Positions 43,016 to 49,588 of a stretch of DNA of 49,588 bases are shown piece after piece. Every line of letters starts with the position of its first letter. Positions within the stretch are counted from its first letter, which is position 1. The position numbers were made by a program, and so were the translations under genes. The stretch lies in contig NZ_CAAJGM010000215.1 in NCBI RefSeq assembly GCF_900996235.1, positions 1-49,588 of the forward strand, read 5' to 3'. Under the pieces are notes generated by a model. The model had not been told where the DNA came from, did no database searches, and worked only from the letters and a program-made list of their open reading frames with translations. Origin of the DNA: Paraburkholderia sp. BCC1885 (GTDB taxonomy: Bacteria > Pseudomonadota > Gammaproteobacteria > Burkholderiales > Burkholderiaceae).

Positions 43016-44623
43016 TCATTCAAACCCCAGCGCCGCCTCGGACGCGTCTTGCTCTCCATCGCTGGACAACAGAAAGTCGACAAGGGGCGACACCGAGCTC
43101 TGGTCCGAATGCCGTTGGTTCTTCCGTGGACCCGGGCTCGTCCTATTGCTCTTTTCGCGCGCGCGGGCTCTTCCTGCTGCGTTCTTGGAGAGCGGTCGAC
43201 CGACCCGCGCGCACCAGTCATCATGGCTCTCGGTGTATCTCGTCAGCGCTTCGTCGGTCAGCGGGTAGAGATGACGGTATTGCGTATTTTTGGAGAGGAT
43301 GGTGCCGGCAAGAAGCCTGTCCACCGAAACTCGCTTCTCGCATTTACTGTAAGCAAGTTCAAGCGCGACACTGACTACTCGCTCTGATAGTAGCCGGTCA
43401 ATCACCTCGTTCTTTTCAGGGTCAAAGATGATTGTTGGCACGCTCTCTCCAGCGGCCTTCAGCGATTCGACCGTAGGCGCCCAATGTCTGGGGCATCCCA
43501 CCTCGAGCCGAATCCCCGCATGATTGAGATGCGGATTTTTTTCGCGAACCGCGATGTATTTGAGTTGCTCCCTCGCTCTCAACCACCCGCGATTCCTTTC
43601 CATATACATCCTCTGTCGAAGCGTGTGATAGTTGAGAGGCTCCGGCTCGAGGAGCTTTTTTCCCGGCTTTGGATTCAGGGGCTTGAGTTGAATGTCGCCT
43701 GCATTGATTTCCTCGACGGCGTTCTCGACGTCACTCCAATCGTCGAAAAGCGCCATCAGCAGCACAGTGCTTTGCAACGGATTTAGGTAAACAAGCTTTC
43801 CCGTGACGTGGTCACATGAAAGGCCCCCGGTGGACAGAATTCCGGACCTTTCTAAGAGTCTCTTCATCGAATGTTGCGAAAGGTGGTCGTGGGCCAGTTC
43901 CGTCTGCATCACGTCATCTTCGATAAGTCCCAGTTCTTGGCTGCGACGTCGGGCGACTTCTGCAATGGCGTCGCGGGTGAAACCTGGCATGTAATCCGGA
44001 TTGAGCAGCAGCTTCGTGACCCGATGTAGCTCCACCTCATGCTCCTGCTGGGAAGACGACATCTTCGATACTTCCTCAAGTGGCCTGAGGCCGCAGCCAC
44101 AGTGCTGGCCGGGCCAAACGAGCTTGTTGTGGTCTTGTGTGACCGCGCATCCTTCGCATCCGACCTCGAAAGGGCGCTTATGCTCGGAGCAAAACAACAG
44201 TCCCGGCACCATGTTGGCTCGGTTCCAAAATGGTGTACCGCAGAGGGCTATGTTCGACTGCGCGCATTCAGGGCACATGGTGGGGAGCACCTGAAACCGA
44301 CCGCCATTTGGACCATTCATTCCCAGCGGTGCCAGTATTCCGCCCGCGTACTTGTGCCGGGTGTGTTTGATTATTGTGTCGGCTTGCTCCCGGGTAGTCG
44401 TCCTCAGTTGCAAAGGCAGGAACGTGTGGTGGCCGCGAAGGTCCTCAAACGTTCCGATTACGTCTTTGAACGGCTCGATGTAGCGGTCGAGGCCACTCGG
44501 CGCATACCAGGCAGCGGTCAGGACATCGTGATGAGCATTGGCACTGGTTCTCGAAAAATACTTCGTCAGTAGTTCACCCTCTTCAATCGGGAAGTAGGCG
44601 CTGGGAAGTTTCAAATTTGTCAT
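43016..44623 (-). CDS. tniQ: TniQ/TnsD-family target-selection protein (second copy)
   Basis: 535-residue TniQ-family protein. The conserved TniQ zinc site is C117-P-E-C120 ... C145-S-E-H148 with an intervening FWNRANMVPGLLFC. A second possible zinc cluster uses C156-x2-C159 and C175/C177. The N terminus LPSAYFPIEEGELLTKYFSRTSANAHHDVL resembles the TniQ opening (P-x-x-x-E-x-L-x-S). The long C-terminal part has TnsD-like helical repeats (VSVDRLLAGTILSK). Such proteins recognise the target or bridge TnsC to it. It lies 22 bp after the first TniQ-like gene and 12 bp before tnsA. The tail is low-complexity (RAREKSNRTSPGPRKNQ). Confidence 0.85.
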   Translation of the reverse strand: MTNLKLPSAYFPIEEGELLTKYFSRTSANAHHDVLTAAWYAPSGLDRYIEPFKDVIGTFEDLRGHHTFLPLQLRTTTREQADTIIKHTRHKYAGGILAPLGMNGPNGGRFQVLPTMCPECAQSNIALCGTPFWNRANMVPGLLFCSEHKRPFEVGCEGCAVTQDHNKLVWPGQHCGCGLRPLEEVSKMSSSQQEHEVELHRVTKLLLNPDYMPGFTRDAIAEVARRRSQELGLIEDDVMQTELAHDHLSQHSMKRLLERSGILSTGGLSCDHVTGKLVYLNPLQSTVLLMALFDDWSDVENAVEEINAGDIQLKPLNPKPGKKLLEPEPLNYHTLRQRMYMERNRGWLRAREQLKYIAVREKNPHLNHAGIRLEVGCPRHWAPTVESLKAAGESVPTIIFDPEKNEVIDRLLSERVVSVALELAYSKCEKRVSVDRLLAGTILSKNTQYRHLYPLTDEALTRYTESHDDWCARVGRPLSKNAAGRARAREKSNRTSPGPRKNQRHSDQSSVSPLVDFLLSSDGEQDASEAALGFE

Positions 44624-44645
44624 CGATTGCTGGGCCTGCGGCCCG

Positions 44646-46064
44646 TTAGCGTTTGGCGTGCGCGGGGAGGGTTTCCGGACGAAGGTTGGCGATGCGCGCG
44701 ACAGAGGTGTCCGCTTGAGCGAAAGACCCCGGAGCGACCACGTTCAACGCATGCGCCTCTCTGCGCGCAATGAAAACGCGTTTCCGGCCAGGAGTCTGGG
44801 CGAAGGGGCCAGCCCCGCCGAGCCGCTCCGAGAGCAGAGCGAACGCGTGGTCGCGCATTCCGAACGCGAGTCGGGTCTGATACGCAGACGGAAGCGGCGG
44901 CCTGCCATGTTTCGAGGCCCGATAATCTTCTTGCGTTGATGAGACGAAAGTCTCGACAGCAGTCGGCGCAACCTTCTGCCTCCTCCCTCCATGCCGACGA
45001 ATCGTCGGTGCCTGGTTGCGCTTTAACCACGCTTCGTCATTGCGATACAACCACGCCCACGCCGCCGGAGCGAGACGACGAATCGATGAGCGAGAAACGT
45101 TCGGATTTTGTGCGCACGTAGAAAGCCACTGAGACCGGTGCTCCTCGAGCTCCCACTGCTCCTTCGTCGTCTCCGGCGCAACCGGTCGAGCGCTTTGCAA
45201 CCGCACGGGCAATCGGTCCGCCCCGGTCCCGAACATGGCAAGCAGAACAATCATGGTCGGATGGATGGGGCGCCCTCGCGCTGCTTTGCGGACAGCGGAT
45301 TCGACATAGTCTCCGCCTTCGGTGATATGAAAGAGCCGCGGGTCTTCGAAGCCAGAGGAGAAGAACCGTTGGAAGTCACGCCGCAGGCTGGCCAGATTCC
45401 AACGGCCGGAATCAAGGAGGTAGCGGCGCTCGGCGAGAAGTCGTGTCACTTCCGACCAAGCGGTTTGACTATCGAATGAGTGCGTCGTGAGTTCGGTCGC
45501 GAACTGTGCGTACCGCGCCGAGTTCCGGTGCGCAGCCTCAGAACCAGAATGTATGAGTAGCGCCTCAAGGCGGCTTCCAGCACCGCCACACTCCAGAAGC
45601 GTGTCATGGTGAACGCATCGCGTTACGTAATCGATGCAATGAGCGGTGTGGTTCGCCACTCGGCCGAGGACTTGGGCATCAATACGCGCACATTCAGGGC
45701 ACAGTAGCTCCGTACGGTTACCGCATTGACAGAGCGCATCGAACGAAGGACATGGAGTACGGACCCAGCCGTCGGTCAGCGCTTGCATGAGGGCTTCACG
45801 CGACAGAGCGGTCATTCCAACGGCATGCCACTCGGCAAGGCTGTTGGCGGCCAGGACGACGGCTGGGGGGCCATAGGAGTTTTCGGTTATCGCGCAGAAC
45901 CGACTGGCTCTACATGGCAGCGAGTTGACGAGAGGACACGCGTGCCGATAAAACGACGCGTACGCTGCCTTCGCATCTCGAGAATCTGTTGTTTGTGCGA
46001 CCATTTTGAGTATGGAACAGGCGCTCTCGCTTTCCGCGGCTGCGAAGAAAGTGTACGTGCTCAT
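44646..46064 (-). CDS. TniQ/TnsD-family target-selection protein (first copy)
   Basis: 472-residue protein distantly related to TnsD. Evidence: zinc site C122-P-E-C125 ... C150-V-H-H153, and the C-terminal RLAPAAWAWLYRNDEAWLKRNQAP, similar to the W-L-Y-x-x-D-x-x-W-L motif of TnsD repeats. The N-terminal segment is shorter and divergent. The start ATG at 46064 overlaps the TnsC-like stop (ATGA) and has AAAGGCGG just before it, so it is preferred over an upstream start. In Tn7, TnsD binds the attachment site; this one may choose the chromosomal target, with the next gene serving another route. That division is inference. Confidence 0.78.
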   Translation of the reverse strand: MSTYTFFAAAESESACSILKMVAQTTDSRDAKAAYASFYRHACPLVNSLPCRASRFCAITENSYGPPAVVLAANSLAEWHAVGMTALSREALMQALTDGWVRTPCPSFDALCQCGNRTELLCPECARIDAQVLGRVANHTAHCIDYVTRCVHHDTLLECGGAGSRLEALLIHSGSEAAHRNSARYAQFATELTTHSFDSQTAWSEVTRLLAERRYLLDSGRWNLASLRRDFQRFFSSGFEDPRLFHITEGGDYVESAVRKAARGRPIHPTMIVLLAMFGTGADRLPVRLQSARPVAPETTKEQWELEEHRSQWLSTCAQNPNVSRSSIRRLAPAAWAWLYRNDEAWLKRNQAPTIRRHGGRRQKVAPTAVETFVSSTQEDYRASKHGRPPLPSAYQTRLAFGMRDHAFALLSERLGGAGPFAQTPGRKRVFIARREAHALNVVAPGSFAQADTSVARIANLRPETLPAHAKR

Positions 46065-47467
46065 GTAGCCGCCTTTTGAAGCTCTTTGGCAGACGGCGTG
46101 CAAGTCGGTTGAATTGCGCGGTTCGCGTCCTTCACCAGTTTCTCCAGGAGTGCGGCTGCCGTCATGATGGCGCGAGCCTTCTCAGAATCGTTGTCGCCGT
46201 CAAGAGCAAGAACAGACTGCACAACCGCAGGGAGTTGGAGCCAATCGCTGAACCACCGGATACGACCGAGCGTGAAAGTACCAGCGCGCTGTGCGCGACG
46301 CACCGCTTCCAGCATCGGTTGCTGCAACAGGAGCGCCTGATAGGCGTATGCAATGAACTGCGCCTTGGAAAGCTCGACCTTGCCGCCTGTTGACCACGTC
46401 CCGGAGACGAAGGCCCCGACCTTAAATGCAAGCTCGACCCGGCCGAGGCTCACGGCATGCAGCGCAGATGTGAACCACGCAAACGGCTCTGCGCCTGCCG
46501 CGCGGAAGTATTTCAGCCAGACCGAGCCGGCCGTAAGCTCCCACTTGGTAGAGTTGAGCGGGAACGGGTCGATGCAGTAGACCCCGCGCGATGTCAGCGC
46601 CGCTTCAGCGTCGCCTTGTTCGAGAAGATTGATTGCAGCCCCGGCGGTTCCGACGATGACGAATGGAATGCCTGTCGCCGCTGCAATTTGTCCCAGCATC
46701 GACCACATGCCCGCGGCCACCCGGGATTTGGACATGTGATGCGACACGGGACCGACGATGACCATGCCGACGTTCAACGATAGAAGCAGGGACTGCACCG
46801 CCGCGCCGACTTCGTCTTCTCGTATGGCTTTTAACGCGTGTCTTACGTCGAAGATGGGCGAGACTTGCTTCACGAGCGTACGGCCAAACTTGGCGGGGTT
46901 ACCGTCAGGTGGAAAGGGGGCGGTGATAGTGTCCATTCGAGCGAACCGGATGCCTTTTGGGCGCCCCTCAAGCGGAACCTCGAAGAGCATGTTCTCTGTT
47001 TGAAAGACACGCTGGCAGGCGCTGATGAGTGCATGCTGGCCAATGCCGTTTGGCACAACGACCAGATGGACTTTCGTCGATACGTTTGGGATGGTCACGT
47101 CCGAGGCGAGCACCGAGTGCCCATGCGTGTCTCGCCGATGGTTGATGAAGCGGTGCGCGGCAATTACCTTGGAGCGATATGCTGGATTGGAAAGGTCACG
47201 CTCGATGGCGCTCGCCCTGACCGACTGCGCAACGTCCATGAAGAGACGGCGATGAACGTTCGTCGGTATCAGAATGCGGTTGTCGGGCTCGATTCCGCTG
47301 TCGGGCAAGAAGTCAGGCAGGAATTGAATGGCCGCAGCCGCCTCTGCGCTCGTCTTCAGCGCCGGAGCGCGCGAGAGGGCCGGATTTTCGCCTGGCTGCG
47401 CTAAGTACGTGGACAACTGCAGTGGCGCCTCAACGCTCTCGGTCGAGTTCACGATTTCGGTGCTCAT
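46061..47467 (-). CDS. tnsC: TnsC-like AAA+ protein with degenerate ATP-binding motifs
   Basis: 468-residue homologue of TnsC, the regulator that links target selectors to TnsA/TnsB. The alignment to TnsC is clear in the body: residues 175-210 (RFARMDTITAPFPPDGN, cf. TnsC KLDCPHDGS) and 222-274 (QSLLLSLNVGMVIVGPVSHH..., GIPFVIVGTAGA, cf. TIGVPVVLIGT). But the Walker A place reads V-P-N-G-I-G-Q-H (138-145), without Lys-Ser/Thr, and Walker B ends V-G-P (238-240) instead of I-D-E. ATP hydrolysis is therefore unlikely. The start at 47467 has GGGGGA and an ATGA overlap with orf76. No frameshift is apparent. Function is inferred from homology and position. Confidence 0.75.
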   Translation of the reverse strand: MSTEIVNSTESVEAPLQLSTYLAQPGENPALSRAPALKTSAEAAAAIQFLPDFLPDSGIEPDNRILIPTNVHRRLFMDVAQSVRASAIERDLSNPAYRSKVIAAHRFINHRRDTHGHSVLASDVTIPNVSTKVHLVVVPNGIGQHALISACQRVFQTENMLFEVPLEGRPKGIRFARMDTITAPFPPDGNPAKFGRTLVKQVSPIFDVRHALKAIREDEVGAAVQSLLLSLNVGMVIVGPVSHHMSKSRVAAGMWSMLGQIAAATGIPFVIVGTAGAAINLLEQGDAEAALTSRGVYCIDPFPLNSTKWELTAGSVWLKYFRAAGAEPFAWFTSALHAVSLGRVELAFKVGAFVSGTWSTGGKVELSKAQFIAYAYQALLLQQPMLEAVRRAQRAGTFTLGRIRWFSDWLQLPAVVQSVLALDGDNDSEKARAIMTAAALLEKLVKDANRAIQPTCTPSAKELQKAAT

Positions 47468-47694
47468 ACGAGTCCCCCATTGACGCCGAACCGGTCTTGG
47501 ACGGACAAGAGTGAAGGAGCGCACTCAAAAACGCAGTAGCCCACGTTCGCGGCAAATACGTTGGCGCGTTCAGCGAAGCAGGTCTGATGAGGCAATCGAC
47601 GACGCAGGGTATCGAGGCTCAACGAATCGAGGGCGCAAAGCTCACCGCGCGACAGGTAAGCGCGGTCGGCGCCACGGCTGAGGGGCGTGTTCAT
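47464..47694 (-). CDS. Small leader protein of the transposition operon (orf76)
   Basis: 76-residue protein, unrecognised. Sequence: a polar N terminus with GADRAYLSRGELCALDSLSLDTLRRRLPHQ, then a Cys/Phe-rich middle (FAANVGYCVFECAP). Its stop overlaps the ATG of the TnsC-like gene (ATGA), which strongly suggests translation and coupling. GGGA precedes its ATG. It may be a regulator or structural partner of the TnsC-like protein. No family assigned. Confidence 0.6.
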   Translation of the reverse strand: MNTPLSRGADRAYLSRGELCALDSLSLDTLRRRLPHQTCFAERANVFAANVGYCVFECAPSLLSVQDRFGVNGGLV

Positions 47695-47714
47695 AATACG
47701 GGTCCCACACAAAA

Positions 47715-47739
47715 TCAGGGGCGAGCAATTCCCCCCTGA
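47715..47739 (-). promoter_or_regulatory. Inverted repeat before the transposition operon
   Basis: TCAGGGG ... CCCCTGA, perfect 7-bp arms, 11 bases apart, about 20 bp upstream of the orf76 start. It could be an operator or a 5' mRNA hairpin. Confidence 0.45.
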
Positions 47740-47775
47740 GCCTGCAAAACGAGCAGACACGAGTTGACAATGCGA

Positions 47776-47829
47776 ACCCAATGTGAGACCCTACGCACGC
47801 AAGAAGTGACGGAGAGGCTCTTATTGGGT
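47776..47829. repeat. Spaced inverted repeat
   Basis: ACCCAAT (47776-47782) and ATTGGGT (47823-47829), 40 bases apart. AGACCC/GGGTCT offers an alternative pairing of the same strands. It could be part of a structured RNA ending at the terminator that follows, or a pair of protein-binding half sites upstream of the operon. Confidence 0.4.
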
Positions 47830-47840
47830 CTGCCGGAAGC

Positions 47841-47881
47841 GGGGCAAAGGGACTGGTACTCTCTTTGCCCCGTTTTTATTT
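47841..47881 (+). terminator. Intrinsic terminator (plus strand)
   Basis: GGGGCAAAG / CTTTGCCCC perfect 9-bp stem, then GTTTTTATTT. It ends a plus-strand transcript, but no plus-strand gene lies directly upstream inside the element. The upstream operon runs the other way. Confidence 0.75.
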
Positions 47882-47992
47882 GCGAAGTTGGTTCAGCGCT
47901 ACTACCTCCAAAATCTCGACTGCGACGCCACCCCATTTTTCTGGTCTGGAAACACGACAGTGCACGCGGCGCTTCGTCCGGTCTTGCCTCTG

Positions 47993-48042
47993 TTGACAAA
48001 CGCGCATTTAAGGGTAAAATAGGGGCACATTGTACACTGACA
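47993..48042 (+). repeat. Proposed right end of the Tn7-like element with outward promoter
   Basis: On the minus strand the tip reads TGTCAG ... ACAATGTGCCC (48042-48023), like the left tip. The inner part 47995-48017 is the inverted counterpart of left 34878-34901. A sigma-70-like promoter overlaps it on the plus strand: TTGACA (47993-47998), 16 bp, TAAAAT (48015-48020), reading out of the element toward 48357. Confidence 0.55.
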
Positions 48043-48356
48043 TTTTTCGTTCAGCAAGTTCTGCGCGAGTTTTCGCTCGTCCTCGCTCTTCGTTCGCGCA
48101 CTTTGGCTTTCTCGATTTTCCTGCTTTTCTTGTCTCCCGAAGTGTCGTCCCGCCGTCTGAGACGCTGCACGTTCTTAGGGTCACCCTCACACCGCATCCT
48201 CGCTTTCGTCCCGACTCTGGAACACAGTAGAATTGTTTTGTTGCCGCCCTTCTTTTCCGAGATTGGCTAGTAAAAAGCATCTACTGCGTAGAAAGAATTC
48301 GGCGATTTTTACTTCGTTTTAGTTTAGTCCAACATTGTGCGATTGCAAGGAGCCCT

Positions 48357-48875
48357 GTGAGTCACGTCGACACCTGTTGGGCGGATATGGCTGCGCGTGT
48401 CGTACGCGTCATCCTCGCGCGAAAAGGGATTGGATACGCTGAACTCGCAACGGCGCTGCAAACCGTGGGGGTCACTGAGAGTGCGCGGTCGCTTGCACTT
48501 CGTGTGATGCGTGGACGAGTGAAGCTGTCGATGCTGCTGCAGATTCTGCATGTTACGCATTCCAAGATGCCCCGACTATGGCTCGAAGCCATTTCCCGGT
48601 CGGATAGCTGGGAGGTCCGCGCTACAGCGGTTTTGGAAGCGGAGTTATCTAGGCATCCTGCCGTGGCGGTCGACGACCTGACGCTGCGTATGGTCCAACT
48701 CGGCGCCAGCCTGACCGAGAAGACGCTGGCCTCGCACATCGACCAAGGAAACATCTCCCTCCCTGAATTCCTCCAAAGCATCCTCGCGCTCGGCAGCTTG
48801 AGCCTTGACCGCTACATCGATTACGACGACCTGATTGCGGTCGGTCGGTCTGCGGTTGCAGAACGCTTGCAGTGA
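48357..48875 (+). CDS. DUF6471-like protein with two similar domains
   Basis: 172-residue protein made of two related helical units: WADMAARVVRVILARKGIGYAELATALQTVGVTESARSLALRVMRGRVKLSMLLQIL (~8-66) and WEVRATAVLEAEL...VDDLTLRMVQLGASLTEKTLASHIDQGNISLPEFLQSI (~80-140). The first fits my memory of DUF6471 (function unknown); the arrangement resembles helix-turn-helix DNA-binding domains. The start is GTG, needed to include the first Trp, with AAGGAG four bases upstream. It lies just outside the proposed right end and may be transcribed from the outward promoter there. It could regulate the element or be unrelated. Confidence 0.65.
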   Translation: MSHVDTCWADMAARVVRVILARKGIGYAELATALQTVGVTESARSLALRVMRGRVKLSMLLQILHVTHSKMPRLWLEAISRSDSWEVRATAVLEAELSRHPAVAVDDLTLRMVQLGASLTEKTLASHIDQGNISLPEFLQSILALGSLSLDRYIDYDDLIAVGRSAVAERLQ

Positions 48876-48902
48876 GCGTTCTGCAACTATCGCCTTGCCA
48901 TT

Positions 48903-48924
48903 TCGACTGTTTGCCCTAGAATGA
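48903..48924 (+). promoter_or_regulatory. Putative promoter of the 121-residue protein
   Basis: TTGCCA, about 16 bp, then TAGAAT, located in the 147-bp gap after the DUF6471-like gene and roughly 100 bp before the next start. Positions are approximate. Confidence 0.45.
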
Positions 48925-49022
48925 AAACAGACGTATTTGCTTCCGTTTTCCGCACTACGTTGGACCCGCATCCGGCGGTGTCCAAGCGATTTGGCTGAGA
49001 AAACAAAGCCGCGGAGGCGAGC

Positions 49023-49388
49023 ATGTCGTTCCGGACAATCGGGTCAGTAGAAGAGCAACCAAGCGTTGACCTGATGTTTTGGAGATTTTTTGAGGTCGAT
49101 GGAGACACGTGTCATTTCGTAGGTGCCGACTCATCCGGCTTCGCGGGACGCGTCAGCTCTGTCGTCGTCGAGTTTGACTTATTGACGATGCGCGGCGTGA
49201 CTCAATCCGGTCAGGTCTATGAGTTGCAAAGCAATCCCGGCGATTCGGAACAGGCCGACTACGTTTGGGATAGTGGTGCGCAGGATATGGAATCCGCACG
49301 TTCGAGGACAAGACACGGACTGTGGTCGGTGACGCCAGACGAGCACTCGCCGACCGCGAACTTGGCTGATTGCACCTGGATGGCCTAA
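49023..49388 (+). CDS. Hypothetical protein
   Basis: 121-residue protein with no recognised family. It is acidic and beta-rich looking (LMFWRFFEVDGDTCHFVGADSSGFAGRVSSVVVEFDLLTMRGVTQSGQVYELQ). GGAGG stands 6 bases before the ATG, and a promoter-like pair precedes it. An inverted repeat 13 bp after the stop may act as its terminator. No functional clue. Confidence 0.6.
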   Translation: MSFRTIGSVEEQPSVDLMFWRFFEVDGDTCHFVGADSSGFAGRVSSVVVEFDLLTMRGVTQSGQVYELQSNPGDSEQADYVWDSGAQDMESARSRTRHGLWSVTPDEHSPTANLADCTWMA

Positions 49389-49400
49389 CGCTCGCCCGCC

Positions 49401-49430
49401 AAAATCCATTCGTATTACTAATGGATTTTA
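49401..49430 (+). terminator. Hairpin after the hypothetical gene
   Basis: AAAATCCATT / AATGGATTTT, a perfect 10-bp stem around a 9-base loop. It is AT-rich, with the T-run contained in the stem, so it is a weak or unusual terminator. Confidence 0.45.
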
Positions 49431-49456
49431 CTGCAATGCACTGAGGAGAAGCGGAC

Positions 49457-49588
49457 ATGCGGAGTAAGCGGCTCGGCTGGGCCGTGTCCTCACGCGCGCG
49501 CGAGCAAGGCATGATGGTGATGGCGTGTTGGAGTCCGTGTAGATCAAGGGAGATCGTGTCCACGATCGGCGATCGTGGACACGATCTA
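49457..49588 (+). CDS. Partial open frame running off the window
   Basis: 44 codons from an ATG with GAGGAG 8 bases upstream, open to the window edge. The visible N terminus (RLGWAVSSRAREQGMMVMACWSP) is not recognised. The frame crosses the perfect inverted repeat at 49551-49587, so it may be chance. Confidence 0.3.
   Translation, partial: MRSKRLGWAVSSRAREQGMMVMACWSPCRSREIVSTIGDRGHDL
49551..49587. repeat. Perfect 17-bp inverted repeat at the window edge
   Basis: AGATCGTGTCCACGATC - GGC - GATCGTGGACACGATCT. The arms are exact and contain a smaller GATCGTG/CACGATC symmetry. It may be a protein-binding site, the end of a mobile element or an RNA hairpin. The window stops one base later. Confidence 0.6.

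Larger units (their letters stand above)
34862..48042 (-). mobile_element. Tn7-like transposon with C-Q-Q-A-B gene order
   Basis: A ~13.2-kb element, including a 2.56-kb IS21 insertion, holding orf76, a TnsC-like protein, two TniQ/TnsD proteins, TnsA (split), TnsB and a nuclease gene. Boundaries are set by a shared inverted repeat and by tip sequences TGGCAG...ACAATTGCCC (left) and TGTCAG...ACAATGTGCCC (right, minus strand). The 5-bp flanks differ (AAAAG left, TTTTT right), so no target duplication supports the exact ends. The presence of a Tn7-like transposition module is certain; the precise edges are not. No cas genes or tnsE-like gene are present. Confidence 0.65.
47695..48356. other. 662-bp non-coding region at the right edge of the element
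   Basis: No supported gene. It holds, from left: an inverted repeat (47715-47739), a distant pair ACCCAAT/ATTGGGT (47776-47829), a strong plus-strand terminator (47841-47881), the proposed right transposon end with an outward promoter (47993-48042), and then a pyrimidine-rich leader (48043-48346). The 168-codon plus frame from 47764 runs through the terminator and the right end and is considered accidental. Confidence 0.5.

Noticed and set aside
43016..44623. tnsE
   Set aside because: The zinc motifs CPEC...CSEH identify this protein as TniQ/TnsD; nothing in the window resembles TnsE.
36985..47467. CRISPR-associated transposon (CAST)
   Set aside because: TnsB, TnsC-like and TniQ are present, but no Cas12k or Cascade genes and no CRISPR array are found in the window.
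34857..48047. Target-site duplication for the Tn7-like element
   Set aside because: The 5-bp flanks at the proposed ends are AAAAG and TTTTT, so no duplication can be claimed; the exact ends stay provisional.
47764..48270. 168-codon plus-strand frame at the right edge of the element
   Set aside because: It starts at TTG or ATG without a ribosome site, crosses an intrinsic terminator and the proposed transposon end, and the translation resembles no protein.

Overview
The window looks like a chromosome segment of a Burkholderia/Paraburkholderia-type betaproteobacterium. The DNA is GC-rich. It carries a phenylacetyl-CoA epoxidase operon (paaABCDE) followed by a DUF1835/DUF3658 gene and a TetR regulator, a fused indolepyruvate ferredoxin oxidoreductase, a short-type ArgC, paired lipoproteins that resemble the DUF2957 family, and a DUF2242-like lipoprotein. 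No rRNA, tRNA or CRISPR array was recognised.

Positions 1 to about 34.8 kb are ordinary chromosome. In order: an exported SGNH hydrolase, an FAD dehydrogenase and a small DUF2628-like membrane protein (all minus strand); the paa operon with a TetR-type palindrome inside its promoter; a GNAT acetyltransferase; an Lrp/AsnC regulator divergent from 4-hydroxyphenylpyruvate dioxygenase; a small exported protein; indolepyruvate oxidoreductase; NADP-malic enzyme; an MFS transporter; pyrE; a LuxR-type response regulator; a PEBP-family protein; a flavodoxin-like protein; argC; two paralogous lipoproteins followed by an OmpW-like porin; a 3-hydroxyisobutyrate dehydrogenase-like enzyme; and a run of small or envelope genes. 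Together paa, hppD and indolepyruvate oxidoreductase give this stretch an aromatic amino acid/phenylacetate catabolic flavour.

Positions about 34.86 to 48.04 kb are a Tn7-like transposon. Read on the minus strand its operon is orf76, tnsC-like, tniQ/tnsD-like, tniQ, tnsA, tnsB. The first joints are ATGA overlaps and the rest are short gaps. A PD-(D/E)xK nuclease gene with its own promoter sits at the far end as likely cargo. Both edges share an imperfect inverted repeat of about 23 bp. An IS21-family element (istA, istB, 2563 bp, 5-bp target duplication GTATT) has landed inside tnsA and splits it. Removing it with one duplication copy restores a 327-codon reading frame.

The most interesting observation is the TnsC homologue. 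It aligns along its length with the TnsC AAA+ domain, but the Walker A lysine and Ser/Thr are Gln-His and the Walker B Asp-Glu is Gly-Pro. It therefore looks like a non-hydrolysing TnsC, in a gene order (C, Q, Q, A, B) that differs from classical Tn7 (A, B, C, D, E).

Positions 48.04 to 49.59 kb hold a protein with two similar domains (DUF6471-like), an unrecognised 121-residue protein, an open frame running off the window, and a perfect 17-bp inverted repeat at the very edge. Whether this tail belongs to the element, to a neighbouring island or to the chromosome cannot be decided here.
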